From Hydractinia symbiolongicarpus (lineage: Eukaryota > Cnidaria > Hydrozoa > Anthoathecata > Hydractiniidae), in assembly GCF_029227915.1 (NCBI RefSeq), contig NC_079880.1, positions 2,544,001-2,608,000 of the forward strand: a stretch of 64,000 bases of DNA, in the 5' to 3' direction. Made by a program: the position numbers and the translations under genes. Below are positions 1-10,121 of the stretch, in pieces. The notes under the pieces were generated by a model that was not told where the DNA came from, ran no database searches, and worked only from the letters and a program-made list of their open reading frames with translations. Numbering within the stretch: position 1 is the stretch's first letter; each line of letters opens with the position of its first letter.

Positions 1-203
1 ATGAGACTTGTAGTTTTCAAAAATGTTTTCATTTTTGATGAGACGCTGAATAAAAGAAGTTTAATCGCCGGCAAACGAAAACCTGCGATTTCCCGTAAAT
101 CCCGTACTCGGCCCGTATAGTCAAAAGTATACAAAGAAAGTACCCAGGGAGTAAACTCATTTCCCAAACGATTTTTTAAATTATTATTTCACCACCAAAG
201 CCC
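1..203 (+). repeat. Representative type I monomer (203 bp)
   Basis: This is the first complete unit and defines the phase used in this annotation. It carries the type I block GCTGAATAAAAGAAG (about 49-61), then TTTAATCGCCGGC, ACCTGCGATTTCCCG, GTCAAAAGTATAC and CCCAGGGAG, and ends in the T/A-rich tail and an imperfect CACCACCAAAGCCC box. A closely similar consensus unit with CCCGCG and CCCGGGCTTGG has 41 C, 36 G and 12 CpG in 203 bp by hand count. The start is conventional, because a tandem array has no natural first base. Confidence 0.95.
17..38. other. AT-rich inverted repeat in each monomer (first copy)
   Basis: The arms TCAAAAATG (17-25) and CATTTTTGA (30-38) are perfect reverse complements around a TTTT loop (26-29). 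The element recurs once per monomer. In units with TTTTTAAAAATG instead of TTTTCAAAAATG the perfect stem shortens to 7 bp. Loop variants CTTT (near 35.65, 36.06 and 38.08 kb) and TTAT (near 29.37, 38.89 and 42.54 kb) keep the arms. It could extrude as a small cruciform or form a hairpin in a transcript; that is inference. Confidence 0.85.
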
Positions 204-404
204 ATGAGACTTGTAATTTTCAAAGATGTTTTCATTTTTGATGAGACGCCGAATGAAAGAGGTTTAATTGCCGGCAAACGAAATCCCGCGTTTTCCCGTA
301 AATCCGGGGCTTGGCCCGTATAGTCGAATGTATACAAAGAAAGTACCCAGGGAGTAAACTCATTTCCCAAAGGATTTTTTAAATTTTTTTCGCCACTAAA
401 GCGC

Positions 405-607
405 ATGAGACTTGTAGTTTTCAAAAATGTTTTCATTTTTGATGAGACGCTTAATGAAAGAGGTTTAATCGCCGGAAAAAAAAAACCCGCAATTTCCCGT
501 AAATCCCGGGTTTGGCCCGTATAGTCGAATGTATACAAAGAGAGTACCCTGTGAGTAAACTCATTTCCAGAACAATTTCTTAAAGTATTTTTTCACCACT
601 AAAACGC
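405..607 (+). repeat. Representative type II monomer
   Basis: This unit represents the second main lineage. The GCTGAATAAAAGAAG block is replaced by GCTTAATGAAAGAGG, the site GTCAAAAGTATAC by GTCGAATGTATAC, and CCCAGGGAG by CCCTGTGAG. These variants usually travel together, which marks a subfamily and not scattered mutation. Other type II copies begin near 204, 3445, 3647, 4657, 6073, 6275, 48.8-49.2 kb and widely in 53-64 kb. A sub-variant (204, 3445, 6073) has GCCGAATG or GCCTAATG with CCCGCGTTTTCC and CCGGGGCTTGG. Confidence 0.9.
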
Positions 608-911
608 ATAACACTTTTAGTTTTTAAAAATGTTTTCCTTTTTGATGAGACGCTGAATAAAAGAAGTTTAATCGCCGGCAAACGAAAACCCGCGATTTTC
701 CGTAAATCCCGGCTTGGCCAGTATAGTCAAAAGTATACAAAGAAAGTACCCAGGGAGTAAACTCATTTCCAGAACGATTTTTTAAATTATTTTTTCACCA
801 CTAAAACGCATAAGACTTGTAGTTTTTAAAAATGTTTTCATTTTTGATGAGACGCTGAATAAAAGAAGTTTAATCGCCGGCAAACGAAAACCCGCGATTT
901 CCCGTAAATCT

Positions 912-924
912 CGGGCTTGGCCCG
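912..924. other. GC-rich inverted repeat CGGGC-TTG-GCCCG
   Basis: A 5-bp perfect stem with a 3-nt loop lies in the middle of the monomer and recurs in all units reading CGGGCTTGGCCCG. The TTC-loop version (CGGGCTTCGCCCG), common at 26-36 kb, keeps both arms. Units reading GGACTCGGCCCG lose one pair. The stretch is the GC-richest part of an otherwise AT-rich unit. It is short enough to arise by chance, so no function is assigned. Confidence 0.7.
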
Positions 925-2636
925 TATAGTCAAAAGTATACAAACAAATTACCCAGGGAGTAAACTCATTTCCCGAACGATTTTTTATATTATTTTTTTA
1001 CCACTAAACGCATGAGACTTGTAGTTTTTAAAAATATTTTTATATTTGATGGGACGCAGAATAAAAGAAGTTTAATCGCCGGCAAACGAAAATCCGCGAC
1101 TTCCCGTATATCTCGGACTCGGCCCGTATAGTCAAAAGTATACAAAGAAAGTACCAAGGGAGTAAACGCATTTCCCGAACGATTTTTTAAATTATTTTTT
1201 CACCACTAAAACGCATGAGACTTGCAGTTTTTAGAAATGTTTTCATTTTTGATGAGACGGTGAATAAAAGAAGTTTAATCGCCGCCAAACGAAAACCTGC
1301 TATTTCCCGTAAATCCCGTACTCGGCCCGTATAGTCAAAAGTATACAAAGAAAGTACCCAGGGAGTAAACTCATTTCCCAAATGATTTTTTAAATTATTA
1401 GTTCACCACTAAAACGCATGAGACTTATAGTTTTCAAGAATGTTTTCATTTTTGATGAGACGCTGAATAAAAGAAGTTTAATCGCCGGCAAACGAAAACC
1501 TTCGATTTCCTGTAAATCCCGGACTCGGCCCGTATAGTCAAAAGTGTACAAAGAAAGTACCCAGAGAGTAAACTCATTTCCAGAACGATTTTTTAAATTA
1601 TTTTTTCACCATTAAAACGCATAAGACTTGTAGTTTTTAAAAATGTTTTCATTTTTGATGAGACGCTGAATAAAAAAAGTTTAATCGCCGGCAAAAGAAA
1701 ACCTGCGATTTCCCGTAAATCCCGGACTCGGCCCGTATAGTCAAAAGTATACAAAGAAAGTACCCAGGGTGTAAACTCATTTCCCGAACGGTTTTTTAAA
1801 TTATTTTTTCACCACTAAACCGCATGAGACTTGTAGTTTTCAAAAATGTTTTCATTTTTGATGAGACGCTGAATAAAAGAAGTTTAATTGCCGGCAAACG
1901 AAAACCTGCGATTTCCCGTAAATCCCGTACTCGGCCGGTATAGTCAAAAGTATACAAAGAAAGTACCCAGGGAGTAAACTCATTTCCCAAACGATTTTTT
2001 AAATTATTATTTCACCACTAAAGCCCATGAGACTTGTAGTTTTTAAAAATGTTTTCATTTTTGATGAGACGCTGAATAAAAGAAGTTTAATCGCCGGCAA
2101 CCAAAAACCTGCAATTTCCCGTAAATCCCGGTCTCGGCCCGTATAGTCAAAAGTATACAAGGAAAGTACCCAGTGAGTAAACTCATTTCCCTAACGATTT
2201 TTTAAATTATTTTTTCACCATTAAAACGCATAAGACTTGTAGTTTTTAAAAATGTTTTCATTTTTGATGAGACGCTGAATAAAAAAAGTTTAATCGCCGG
2301 CAAACGAAAACCTGCGATTTCCCGTAAATCCCGGACTCGGCCCGTATAGTCAAAAGTATACAAAGAAAGTACCCAGGGTGTAAACTCATTTCCCGAACGA
2401 TTTTTTAAATTATTTTTTCACCACTAAAACGCATGAGACTTGTAGTTTTCAAAAATGTTTTTTATTTTTGATGAGACGCTGAATAAAAGAAGTTTAATCG
2501 CCGGCAAACAAAAACCTGCGATTTCCCGTAAATCCCGTACTCGGCCCGTATAGTCAAAAGTATACAAAGAAAGTACCCAGGGAGTAAACTCATTTCATAA
2601 ACGATTTTTTAAATTATTATTTCACCACTAAAGCCC

Positions 2637-5600
2637 ATGAGACTTGTAGTATTTAAAAATGTTTTCATTTTTGATGAGACGCTGAATAAAAGAAGTTTAA
2701 TCGCCGGCAAACGAAAACCCGCGATTTTCCGTAAATCCCGGCTTGGCCCGTATAGTCAAAAGTATACAAAGAAAGTACCCAGGGAGTAAACTCATTTCCC
2801 GAACGATTTTTTAAATTATTTTTTCACCACTAAAACGCATGAGACTTGTAGTTTTCAAAAATGTTTTCATTTTTGATGAGACGCTGAATAAAAGAAGTTT
2901 AATCGCCGGCAAACGAAAACCTGCCATTTCCCGTAAATCCCGGGCTTGGCTCGTATAGTCAAAAGTATACAAAGAAAGTACCCAGGGAGTAAACTCATTT
3001 CCCGAACGATTTTTTAAATTACTTTTTACCACTAAAACGCATGAGACTTGTAGTTTTTAAAAATGTTTTCATTTTTGATGAGACGCTGAATAAAAGAAGT
3101 TTAATCGCCGGCAAACGAAAACCCGCGATTTCCCGTAAATCCTGGGCTTGGCCGTATAGTCAAAAGTATACAAAGAAAGTACCCAGGGAGTAAACTCATT
3201 TCCCGAACGATTTTTTAAATTACTTTTTCACCACTAAAACGCATGAGACTTGTAGTTTTCAAAAATGTTTTCATTTTTTATGAGACGCTGAATAAAAGCA
3301 GTTTAATCGCCGGCAAACGAAAACCTGCGATTTCCCTAAATCCCGGACTCGGCCAGTATAGTCAAAAGTATACAAAGAAAGTACTCAGGGAGTAAACTCA
3401 TTTCCAGAACGATTTTTTAAATTATTTTTTCACCACTAAAACCCATAAGACTTGTAATTTTTAAAGATGTTTTCATTTTTGATGAGACGCCTAATGAAAG
3501 AGGTTTAATCGCCGGCAAACGAAATCCCGCGTTTTCCCGTAAATCCGGGGCTTGGCCCGTATAGTCGAATGTATACAAAGAAAGTACCCAGGGAGTAAAC
3601 TCATTTCCCAAAGGATTTTTTAAATTTTTTTTCGCCACTAAAACGCATGAGACTTGTAGTTTTTAAAAATGTTTTCATTTTTGATGAGACGCTTAATGAA
3701 AGAGGTTTAATCGCCGGAAAACAAAAACCCGCAATTTCCCGTAAATCCCGTGCTTGGCCCGTATAGTCGAATGTATACAAAGAGAGTACCCTGTGAGTAA
3801 ACTCATTTCCAGAACGATTTTTTAAAGTATTTTTTCACCACTAAAACGCATAACACTTGTAGTTTTTAAAAATGTTTTCCTTTTTGATGAGACGCTGAAT
3901 AAAAGAAGTTTAATCGCCGGCAAACGAAAACCCGCGATTTTCCGTAAATCCCGGCTTGGCCCGTATAGTCAAAAGTATACAAAGAAAGTACCCAGGGAGT
4001 AAACTCATTTCCCGAACGATTTTTTAAATTATTTTTTCACCACTAAAACGCATGAGACTTGTAGTTTTCAAAAATGTTTTCATTTTTGATGAGACGCTGA
4101 ATAAAAGAAGTTTAATCGCCGGCAAACGAAAACCTGCCATTTCCCGTAAATCCCGGGCTTGGCTCGTATAGTCAAAAGTATACAAAGAAAGTACCCAGGG
4201 AGTAAACTCATTTCCCGAACGATTTTTTAAATTACTTTTTACCACTAAAACGCATGAGACTTGTAGTTTTTAAAAATGTTTTCATTTTTGATGAGACGCT
4301 GAATAAAAGAAGTTTAATCGCCGGCAAACGAAAACCCGCGATTTCCCGTAAATCCTGGGCTTGGCCGTATAGTCAAAAGTATACAAAGAAAGTACCCAGG
4401 GAGTAAACTCATTTCCCGAACGATTTTTTAAATTACTTTTTCACCACTAAAACGCATGAGACTTGTAGTTTTCAAAAATGTTTTCATTTTTTATGAGACG
4501 CTGAATAAAAGCAGTTTAATCGCCGGCAAACGAAAACCTGCGATTTCCCCAAATCCCGGACTCGGCCAGTATAGTCAAAAGTATACAAAGAAAGTACCCA
4601 GGGAGTAAACTCATTTCCCAAAGGATTTTTTAAATTTTTTTTCGCCACTAAAACGCATGAGACTTGTAGTTTTTAAAAATGTTTTCATTCTTGATGAGAC
4701 TCTTAATGAAAGAGGTTTAATCGCCGGAAAACAAAAACCCGCAATTTCCCGTAAATCCCGGGCTTGGCCCGTATAGTCGAATGTATACAAAGAGAGTACC
4801 CTGTGAGTAAACTCATTTCCAGAACGATTTTTTAAAGTATTTTTTCACCACTAAAACGCATAACACTTGTAGTTTTTAAAAATGTTTTCCTTTTTGATGA
4901 GACGCTGAATAAAAGAAGTTTAATCGCCGGCAAACGAAAACCCGCGATTTTCCGTAAATCCCGGCTTGGCCCGTATAGTCAAAAGTATACAAAGAAAGTA
5001 CCCAGGGAGTAAACTCATTTCCCGAACGATTTTTTAAATTATTTTTTCACCACTAAAACGCATGAGACTTGTAGTTTTCAAAAATGTTTTCATTTTTGAT
5101 GAGACGCTGAATAAAAGAAGTTTAATCGCCGGCAAACGAAAACCTGCCATTTCCCGTAAATCCCGGGCTTGGCTCGTATAGTCAAAAGTATACAAAGAAA
5201 GTACCCAGGGAGTAAACTCATTTCCCGAACGATTTTTTAAATTACTTTTTACCACTAAAACGCATGAGACTTGTAGTTTTTAAAAATGTTTTCATTTTTG
5301 ATGAGACGCTGAATAAAAGAAGTTTAATCGCCGGCAAACGAAAACCCGCGATTTCCCGTAAATCCTGGGCTTGGCCGTATAGTCAAAAGTATACAAAGAA
5401 AGTACCCAGGGAGTAAACTCATTTCCCGAACGATTTTTTAAATTACTTTTTCACCACTAAAACGCATGAGACTTGTAGTTTTCAAAAATGTTTTCATTTT
5501 TTATGAGACGCTGAATAAAAGCAGTTTAATCGCCGGCAAACGAAAACCTGCGATTTCCCTAAATCCCGGACTCGGCCAGTATAGTCAAAAGTATACAAAG

Positions 5601-5667
5601 AAAGTACTCAGGGAGTAAACTCATTTCCAGAACGATTTTTTAAATTATTTTTTCACCACTAAAACCC
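2637..5667 (+). repeat. Block B: 5/6-monomer higher-order repeat
   Basis: A run of units recurs with period 1213 bp (6 monomers) and then about 1010 bp (5 monomers). The unit with CCTGCCATTTCCC and GGCTTGGCTCG appears at 2839, 4052 and 5062 with no difference I could see. The full unit begins at 3445; the next copy begins at 4657 and lacks the II-a unit. Flanking units (3041, 4254, 5264 with CCTGGGCTTGGCCG; 3243, 4456, 5466 with TTTTTTATGAGAC) keep the same order. Confidence 0.9.
4456..4656 (+). repeat. Chimeric monomer at a one-monomer deletion (block B)
   Basis: The 5' part (TTTTTTATGAGAC, AAAAGCAG, GGCCAGTATAGTC) matches the unit at 3243. The 3' part (CCCAGGGAG, CCCAAAGGATT, TTTTTCGCCAC) matches the end of the unit at 3445. 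The following unit corresponds to 3647. The exchange lies in the shared GTATACAAAGAAAGTAC stretch around 4578-4600. The parallel unit at 5466 keeps the un-recombined 3' end (TACTCAGGGAG, CCAGAACG). Confidence 0.88.
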
Positions 5668-8600
5668 ATAAGACTTGTAGTTTTTAAAAATGTTTTCATT
5701 TTTGATGAGACGCTGAATAAAAGAAGTTTAATCGCCGGCAAACGAAAACCCGCGATTTCCCGTAAATCCCGGGCTTGGCCCGTATAGTCAAAAGTATACA
5801 AAGAAAGTACCCAGGGAGTAAACTCATTTCCCGAACGATTTTTTATATTATTTTTTTACCACTAAACGCATGAGACTTGTAGTTTTCAAAAATATTTCCA
5901 TATTTGATGGGACGCTGAATAAAAGAAGTTTAATCGCCGGCAAACGAAAATCCACGACTTCCCGTAAATCCCGGACTCGGCCCGTATAGTCAAAAGTATA
6001 CAAGGAAAGTACCCAGGGAGTAAACTCATTTCCCAAACGATTTTTTAAATTATTATTTCACCACTAAAGCCCATGAGACTTGTAATTTTCAAAGATGTTT
6101 TCATTTTTGATAAGACGCCTAATGAAAGAGGTTTAATCGCCGGCAAACGAAATCCCGCGTTTTCCCGTAAATCCTGGGCTTGGCCCGTATAGTCGAATGT
6201 ATACAAAGAAAGTACCCAGGGAGTAAACTCATTTCCCGAACGATTTTTTAAATTTTTTTTCACCACTAAAACGCATGAGACTTGTAGTTTTCAAAAATGT
6301 TTTCATTTTTGATGAGACGCTTAATGAAAGAGGTTTAATCGCCGGAAAACAAAAACCCGCAATTTCCCGTAAATCCCGGGCTTGGCCCGTATAGTCGAAT
6401 GTATACAAGGAGAGTACCCTGTGAGTAAACTCATTTCCAGAACGATTTTTTAAAGTATTTTTTCACCACTAAAACCTATAACACTTGTAGTTTTTAAAAA
6501 TGTTTTCCGTTTTGATGAGACGCTGAATAAAAGAAGTTTAATCGCCGGCAAACGAAAACCCGCGATTTTCCGTAAATCCCGGCTTGGCCCGTATAGTCAA
6601 AAGTATACAAAGAAAGTACTCAGGGAGTAAACTCATTTCCAGAACGATTTTTTAAATTATTTTTTCACCACTAAAACGCATAAGACTTGTAGTTTTTAAA
6701 AATGTTTTCATTTTTGATGAGACGCTGAATAAAAGAAGTTTAATCGCCGGCAAACGAAAACCTGCGATTTCCCGTAAATCCCGGACTCGGCCCGTATAGT
6801 CAAAAGTATACAAAGAAAGTACCCAGGGTGTAAACTCATTTCCCGAACGGTTTTTTAAATTATTTTTTCACCACTAAACCGCATGAGACTTGTAGTTTTC
6901 AAAAATGTTTTCATTTTTGATGAGACGCTGAATAAAAGAAGTTTAATCGCCGGCAAACGAAAACCTGCGATTTCCCGTAAATCCTGGACTCGGCCCGTAT
7001 AGTCAAAAGTATACAAAGAAAGTACCCAGGGTGTAAACTCATTTCCCGAACGATTTTTTAAATTATTTTTTCACCACTAAAACGCATGAGACTTGTAGTT
7101 TTCAAAAATGTTTTCATTTTTGATGAGACGCTGAATAAAAGAAGTTTAATCGCCGGCAAACGAAAATCCGCGACTTCCCGTAAATCCCGGACTCGGCCCG
7201 TATAGTCAAAAGTATACAAAGAAAGTACCAAGGGAGTAAACTCATTTCCCGAACAATTTTTTAAATTATTTTTTCACCACTAAAACGCATGAGACTTGCA
7301 GTTTTTAAATTTTCATTTTTGATGAGACGGTGAATAAAAGAAGTTTAATCGCCGGCAAACGAAAACCTGCGATTTCCCGTAAATCCTGGACTCGGCCCGT
7401 ATAGTCAAAAGTATACAAAGAAAGTACCCAGGGAGTAAACTCATTTCCCAAACGATTTTTTAAATTATTATTTCACCACTAAAACGCATGAGACTTGTAG
7501 TTTTCAAGAATGTTTTCATTTTTGATGAGACGCTGAATAAAAGAAGTTTAATCGCCGGCAAACGAAAACCTGCGATTTCCTGTAAATCCCGGACTCGGTC
7601 CGTATAGTCAAAAGTGTACAAAGAAAGTACCCAGAGAGTAAACTCATTTCCAGAACGATTTTTTAAATTATTTTTTCACCATTAAAACGCATAAGACTTG
7701 TAGTTTTTAAAAATGTTTTCATTTTTGATGAGACGCTGAATAAAAAAAGTTTAATCGCCGGCAAACGAAAACCTGCGATTTCCCGTAAATCCCGCACTCG
7801 GCCCGTATAGTCAAAAGTATACAAAGAAAGTACCCAGGGTGTAAACTCATTTCCCGAACGGTTTTTTAAATTATTTTTTCACCACTAAACCGCATGAGAC
7901 TTGTAGTTTCCAAAAATGTTTTCATTTTTGATGAGACGCTGAATAAAAGAAGTTTAATCGCCGGCAAACGAAAACCTGCGATTTCCCGTAAATCCCGTAC
8001 TCGGCCCTTTTAGTCAAAAGTATACAAAGAAAGTACCCAGGGAGTAAACTCATTTCCCAAACGATTTTTTAAATTATTATTTCACCACTAAAGCCCATGA
8101 GACTTGTAGTTTTTAAAAATGTTTTCATTTTTTATGAGACGCTGAATAAAAAAAGTTTAATCGCCGGCAAACGAAAACCTGCGATTTCCCGTAAATCCCG
8201 GACTCGGCCCGTATAGTCAAAAGTATACAAGGAAAGTACCCAGGGTGTAAACTCATTTCCCGAACGATTTTTTAAATTATTTTTTCACCACTAAAACGCA
8301 TGAGACTTGTAGTTTTCAAGAATGTTTTCATTTTTGATGAGACGCTGAATAAAAGACGTTTAATCGCCGGCAAACGAAAACCTGCGATTTCCTGTAAATC
8401 CCGGACTCGGTCCGTATAGTCAAAAGTGTACAAAGAAAGTACCCAGAGAGTAAACTCATTTCCAGAACGATTTTTTAAATTATTTTTTCACCAATAAAAC
8501 GCATAAGACTTGTAGTTTTTAAAAATGTTTTCATTTTTTATGAGACGCTGAATAAAAAAAGTTTAATCGCCGGCAAACGAAAACCTGCGATTTCCCGTAA

Positions 8601-9312
8601 ATCCCGGACTCGGCCCGTATAGTCAAAAGTATACAAAGAAAGTACCCAGGGTGTAAACTCATTTCCCGAACGATTTTTTAAATTATTTTTTCACCACTAA
8701 AACGCATGAGACTTGTAGTTTTCAAAAATGTTTTCATTTTTGATGAGACGCTGAATAAAAGAAGTTTAATCGCCGGCAAACGAAAACCTGCGATTTCCCG
8801 TAAATCCCGTACTAGGCCCGTATAGTCAAAAGTATACAAAGAAAGTACCCAGGGAGTAAACTCATTTCCCGAACGATTTTTTAAATTTTTTTTCACCACT
8901 AAAACGCATGCGACTTGTAGTTTTCAAAAATGTTTTCATTTTTGATGAGACGCTTAATGAAAGAGGTTTAATCGCCGGAAAACAAAAACCCGCAATTTCC
9001 CGTAAATCCCGGGCTTGGCCCGTATAGTCGAATGTGTACAAAGAGAGTACCCTGTGAGTAAACTCATTTCCAGAACGATTTTTTAAAGTATTTTTTCACC
9101 ACTAAAACGCATAACACTTTTAGTTTTTAAAAATGTTTTCCTTTTTGATGAGACGCTGAATAAAAGAAGTTTAATCGCCGGCACACGAAAACCCGCGATT
9201 TTCCGTAAATCCTGGCTTGGCCCGTATAGTCAAAAGTATACAAAGAAAGTACCCAGGGAGTAAACTCATTTCCCGAACGATTTTTTAAATTATTTTTTCA
9301 CCACTAAAACGC
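5668..9312 (+). repeat. Block C: type I-rich monomers related to block A
   Basis: About 18 units. 6073 onward repeats the II-a, II-b, ATAACAC-type order of block A at an offset of about 5870 bp. 7289-8500 parallels 1215-2430 at about 6074 bp. The unit at 7289 is only 199 bp long because 4 bp are missing in the left arm and loop of the AT inverted repeat. No interruption was seen. Confidence 0.8.
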
Positions 9313-9716
9313 ATGAGACTGGTAGTTTTCAAAAATGTTTTCATTTTTGATGAGACGCTGAATAAAAGAAGTTTAATCGCCGGCAAACGAAAACCTGCGA
9401 TTTCCCGTAAATCCCGGGCTTGGCCCGTATAGTCAAAAGTATACAAAGAAAGTACCCAGGGAGTAAACTCATTTCCCGAACGACTTTTTAAATTACTTTT
9501 TACCACTAAAACGCATGAGACTTGTAGTTTTTAAAAATGTTTTCATTTTTGATGAGACGCTGAATAAAAGAAGTTTAATCGCCGGCAAACGAAAACCTGC
9601 GATTTCCCGTAAATCCCGGGCTTGGCCCGTATAGTCAAAAGTATACAAAGAAAGTACCCAGGGAGTAAACTCATTTCCCGAACGACTTTTTAAATTACTT
9701 TTTACCACTAAAACGC
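9313..9716 (+). repeat. Single-monomer tandem duplication (2 x 202 bp)
   Basis: Adjacent units 9313-9514 and 9515-9716 share the rare combination CGACTTTTTAAATTAC plus TTTTTACCAC and the same central block. They differ at only a few positions (GACTGG versus GACTTG, TTTTCAAAAA versus TTTTTAAAAA). This is the shortest duplication step seen, a single unit copied beside itself. Confidence 0.8.
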
Positions 9717-9919
9717 ATGAGACTTGTAGTTTTTAAAAATGTTTTCATTTTTGATGAGACGCTGAATAAAAGAAGTTTAATCGCCGGCAAACGAAAACCT
9801 GCGATTTCCCGTAAATCCTGGACTCGACCCGTATAGTCAAAAGTATACAAAGAAAGTACCCAGGGAGTAAACTCATTTCCCAAACGATTTTTTAAATTAT
9901 TATTTCACCACTAAAACGC

Positions 9920-10121
9920 ACGAGACTTGTAGTTTTCAAGAATGTTTTCATTTTTGATGAGACGCTGAATAAAAGAAGTTTAATCGCCGGCAAACGAAAA
10001 CCCGCGATTTCCCGTAAATCCCGGGCTTGGCCGTATAGTCAAAAGTATACAAAGAAAGTACCCAGGGAGTAAACTCAATTCCCGAACGATTTTTTAAATT
10101 ACTTTTTCACCACTAAAACGC
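9920..10121 (+). repeat. Chimeric monomer at a one-monomer deletion (D1)
   Basis: The 5' part (ACGAGAC, TTTTCAAGAATG) corresponds to the unit near 13560. The 3' part (CCCGGGCTTGGCCG, AACTCAATTCCCG) corresponds to the next unit near 13764. The second copy keeps both units separate, so D1 lost one unit here, or D2 gained one. The offset between copies changes from 3641 to 3844 across this unit. Confidence 0.8.

Larger units (their letters stand above)
1..2636 (+). repeat. Block A: mixed type I/II monomers
   Basis: About 13 units starting at 1, 204, 405, 608, 810, 1012, 1215, 1418, 1621, 1824, 2027, 2230 and 2433. The order I, II-a, II-b, ATAACAC-type at 1-809 recurs at 3445-4051 and at about 6073-6680. 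The unit at 1215 with the rare GACGGTGAATAAAAG matches one at 7289, 6074 bp (30 monomers) away. The block is therefore an older, partly scrambled relative of block C. Confidence 0.8.

Noticed and set aside
33-58. Hammerhead ribozyme core resembling CTGATGA...GAAA (TTGATGAGACGCTGAATAAAAG region)
   Set aside because: Satellite-encoded hammerheads are known, so I checked. The first core base is T instead of C, no self-complementary stem II fits between GATGA and GAA, and no matching core was seen on the other strand.
516-530. CENP-B-box-like motif CCCG-TA-T-AGT-CGAA in GTCGAATG units
   Set aside because: The established box (reverse complement NCCCGNNTNNNNCGAAN) needs four bases between T and CGAA; here there are three. 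The type I version loses CGAA altogether.
176-538. 120-codon antisense ORF
   Set aside because: It consists of two monomer translations joined because this pair of starts is 201 bp apart. The same frame recurs all over the array and breaks wherever spacing is 202 or 203 bp. It has no start context or conserved neighbours, so I judge it non-coding.
7289-7487. Short 199-bp unit as a possible insertion or junction of foreign DNA
   Set aside because: It aligns fully to the unit at 1215 apart from a 4-bp deletion in the inverted repeat and point changes.
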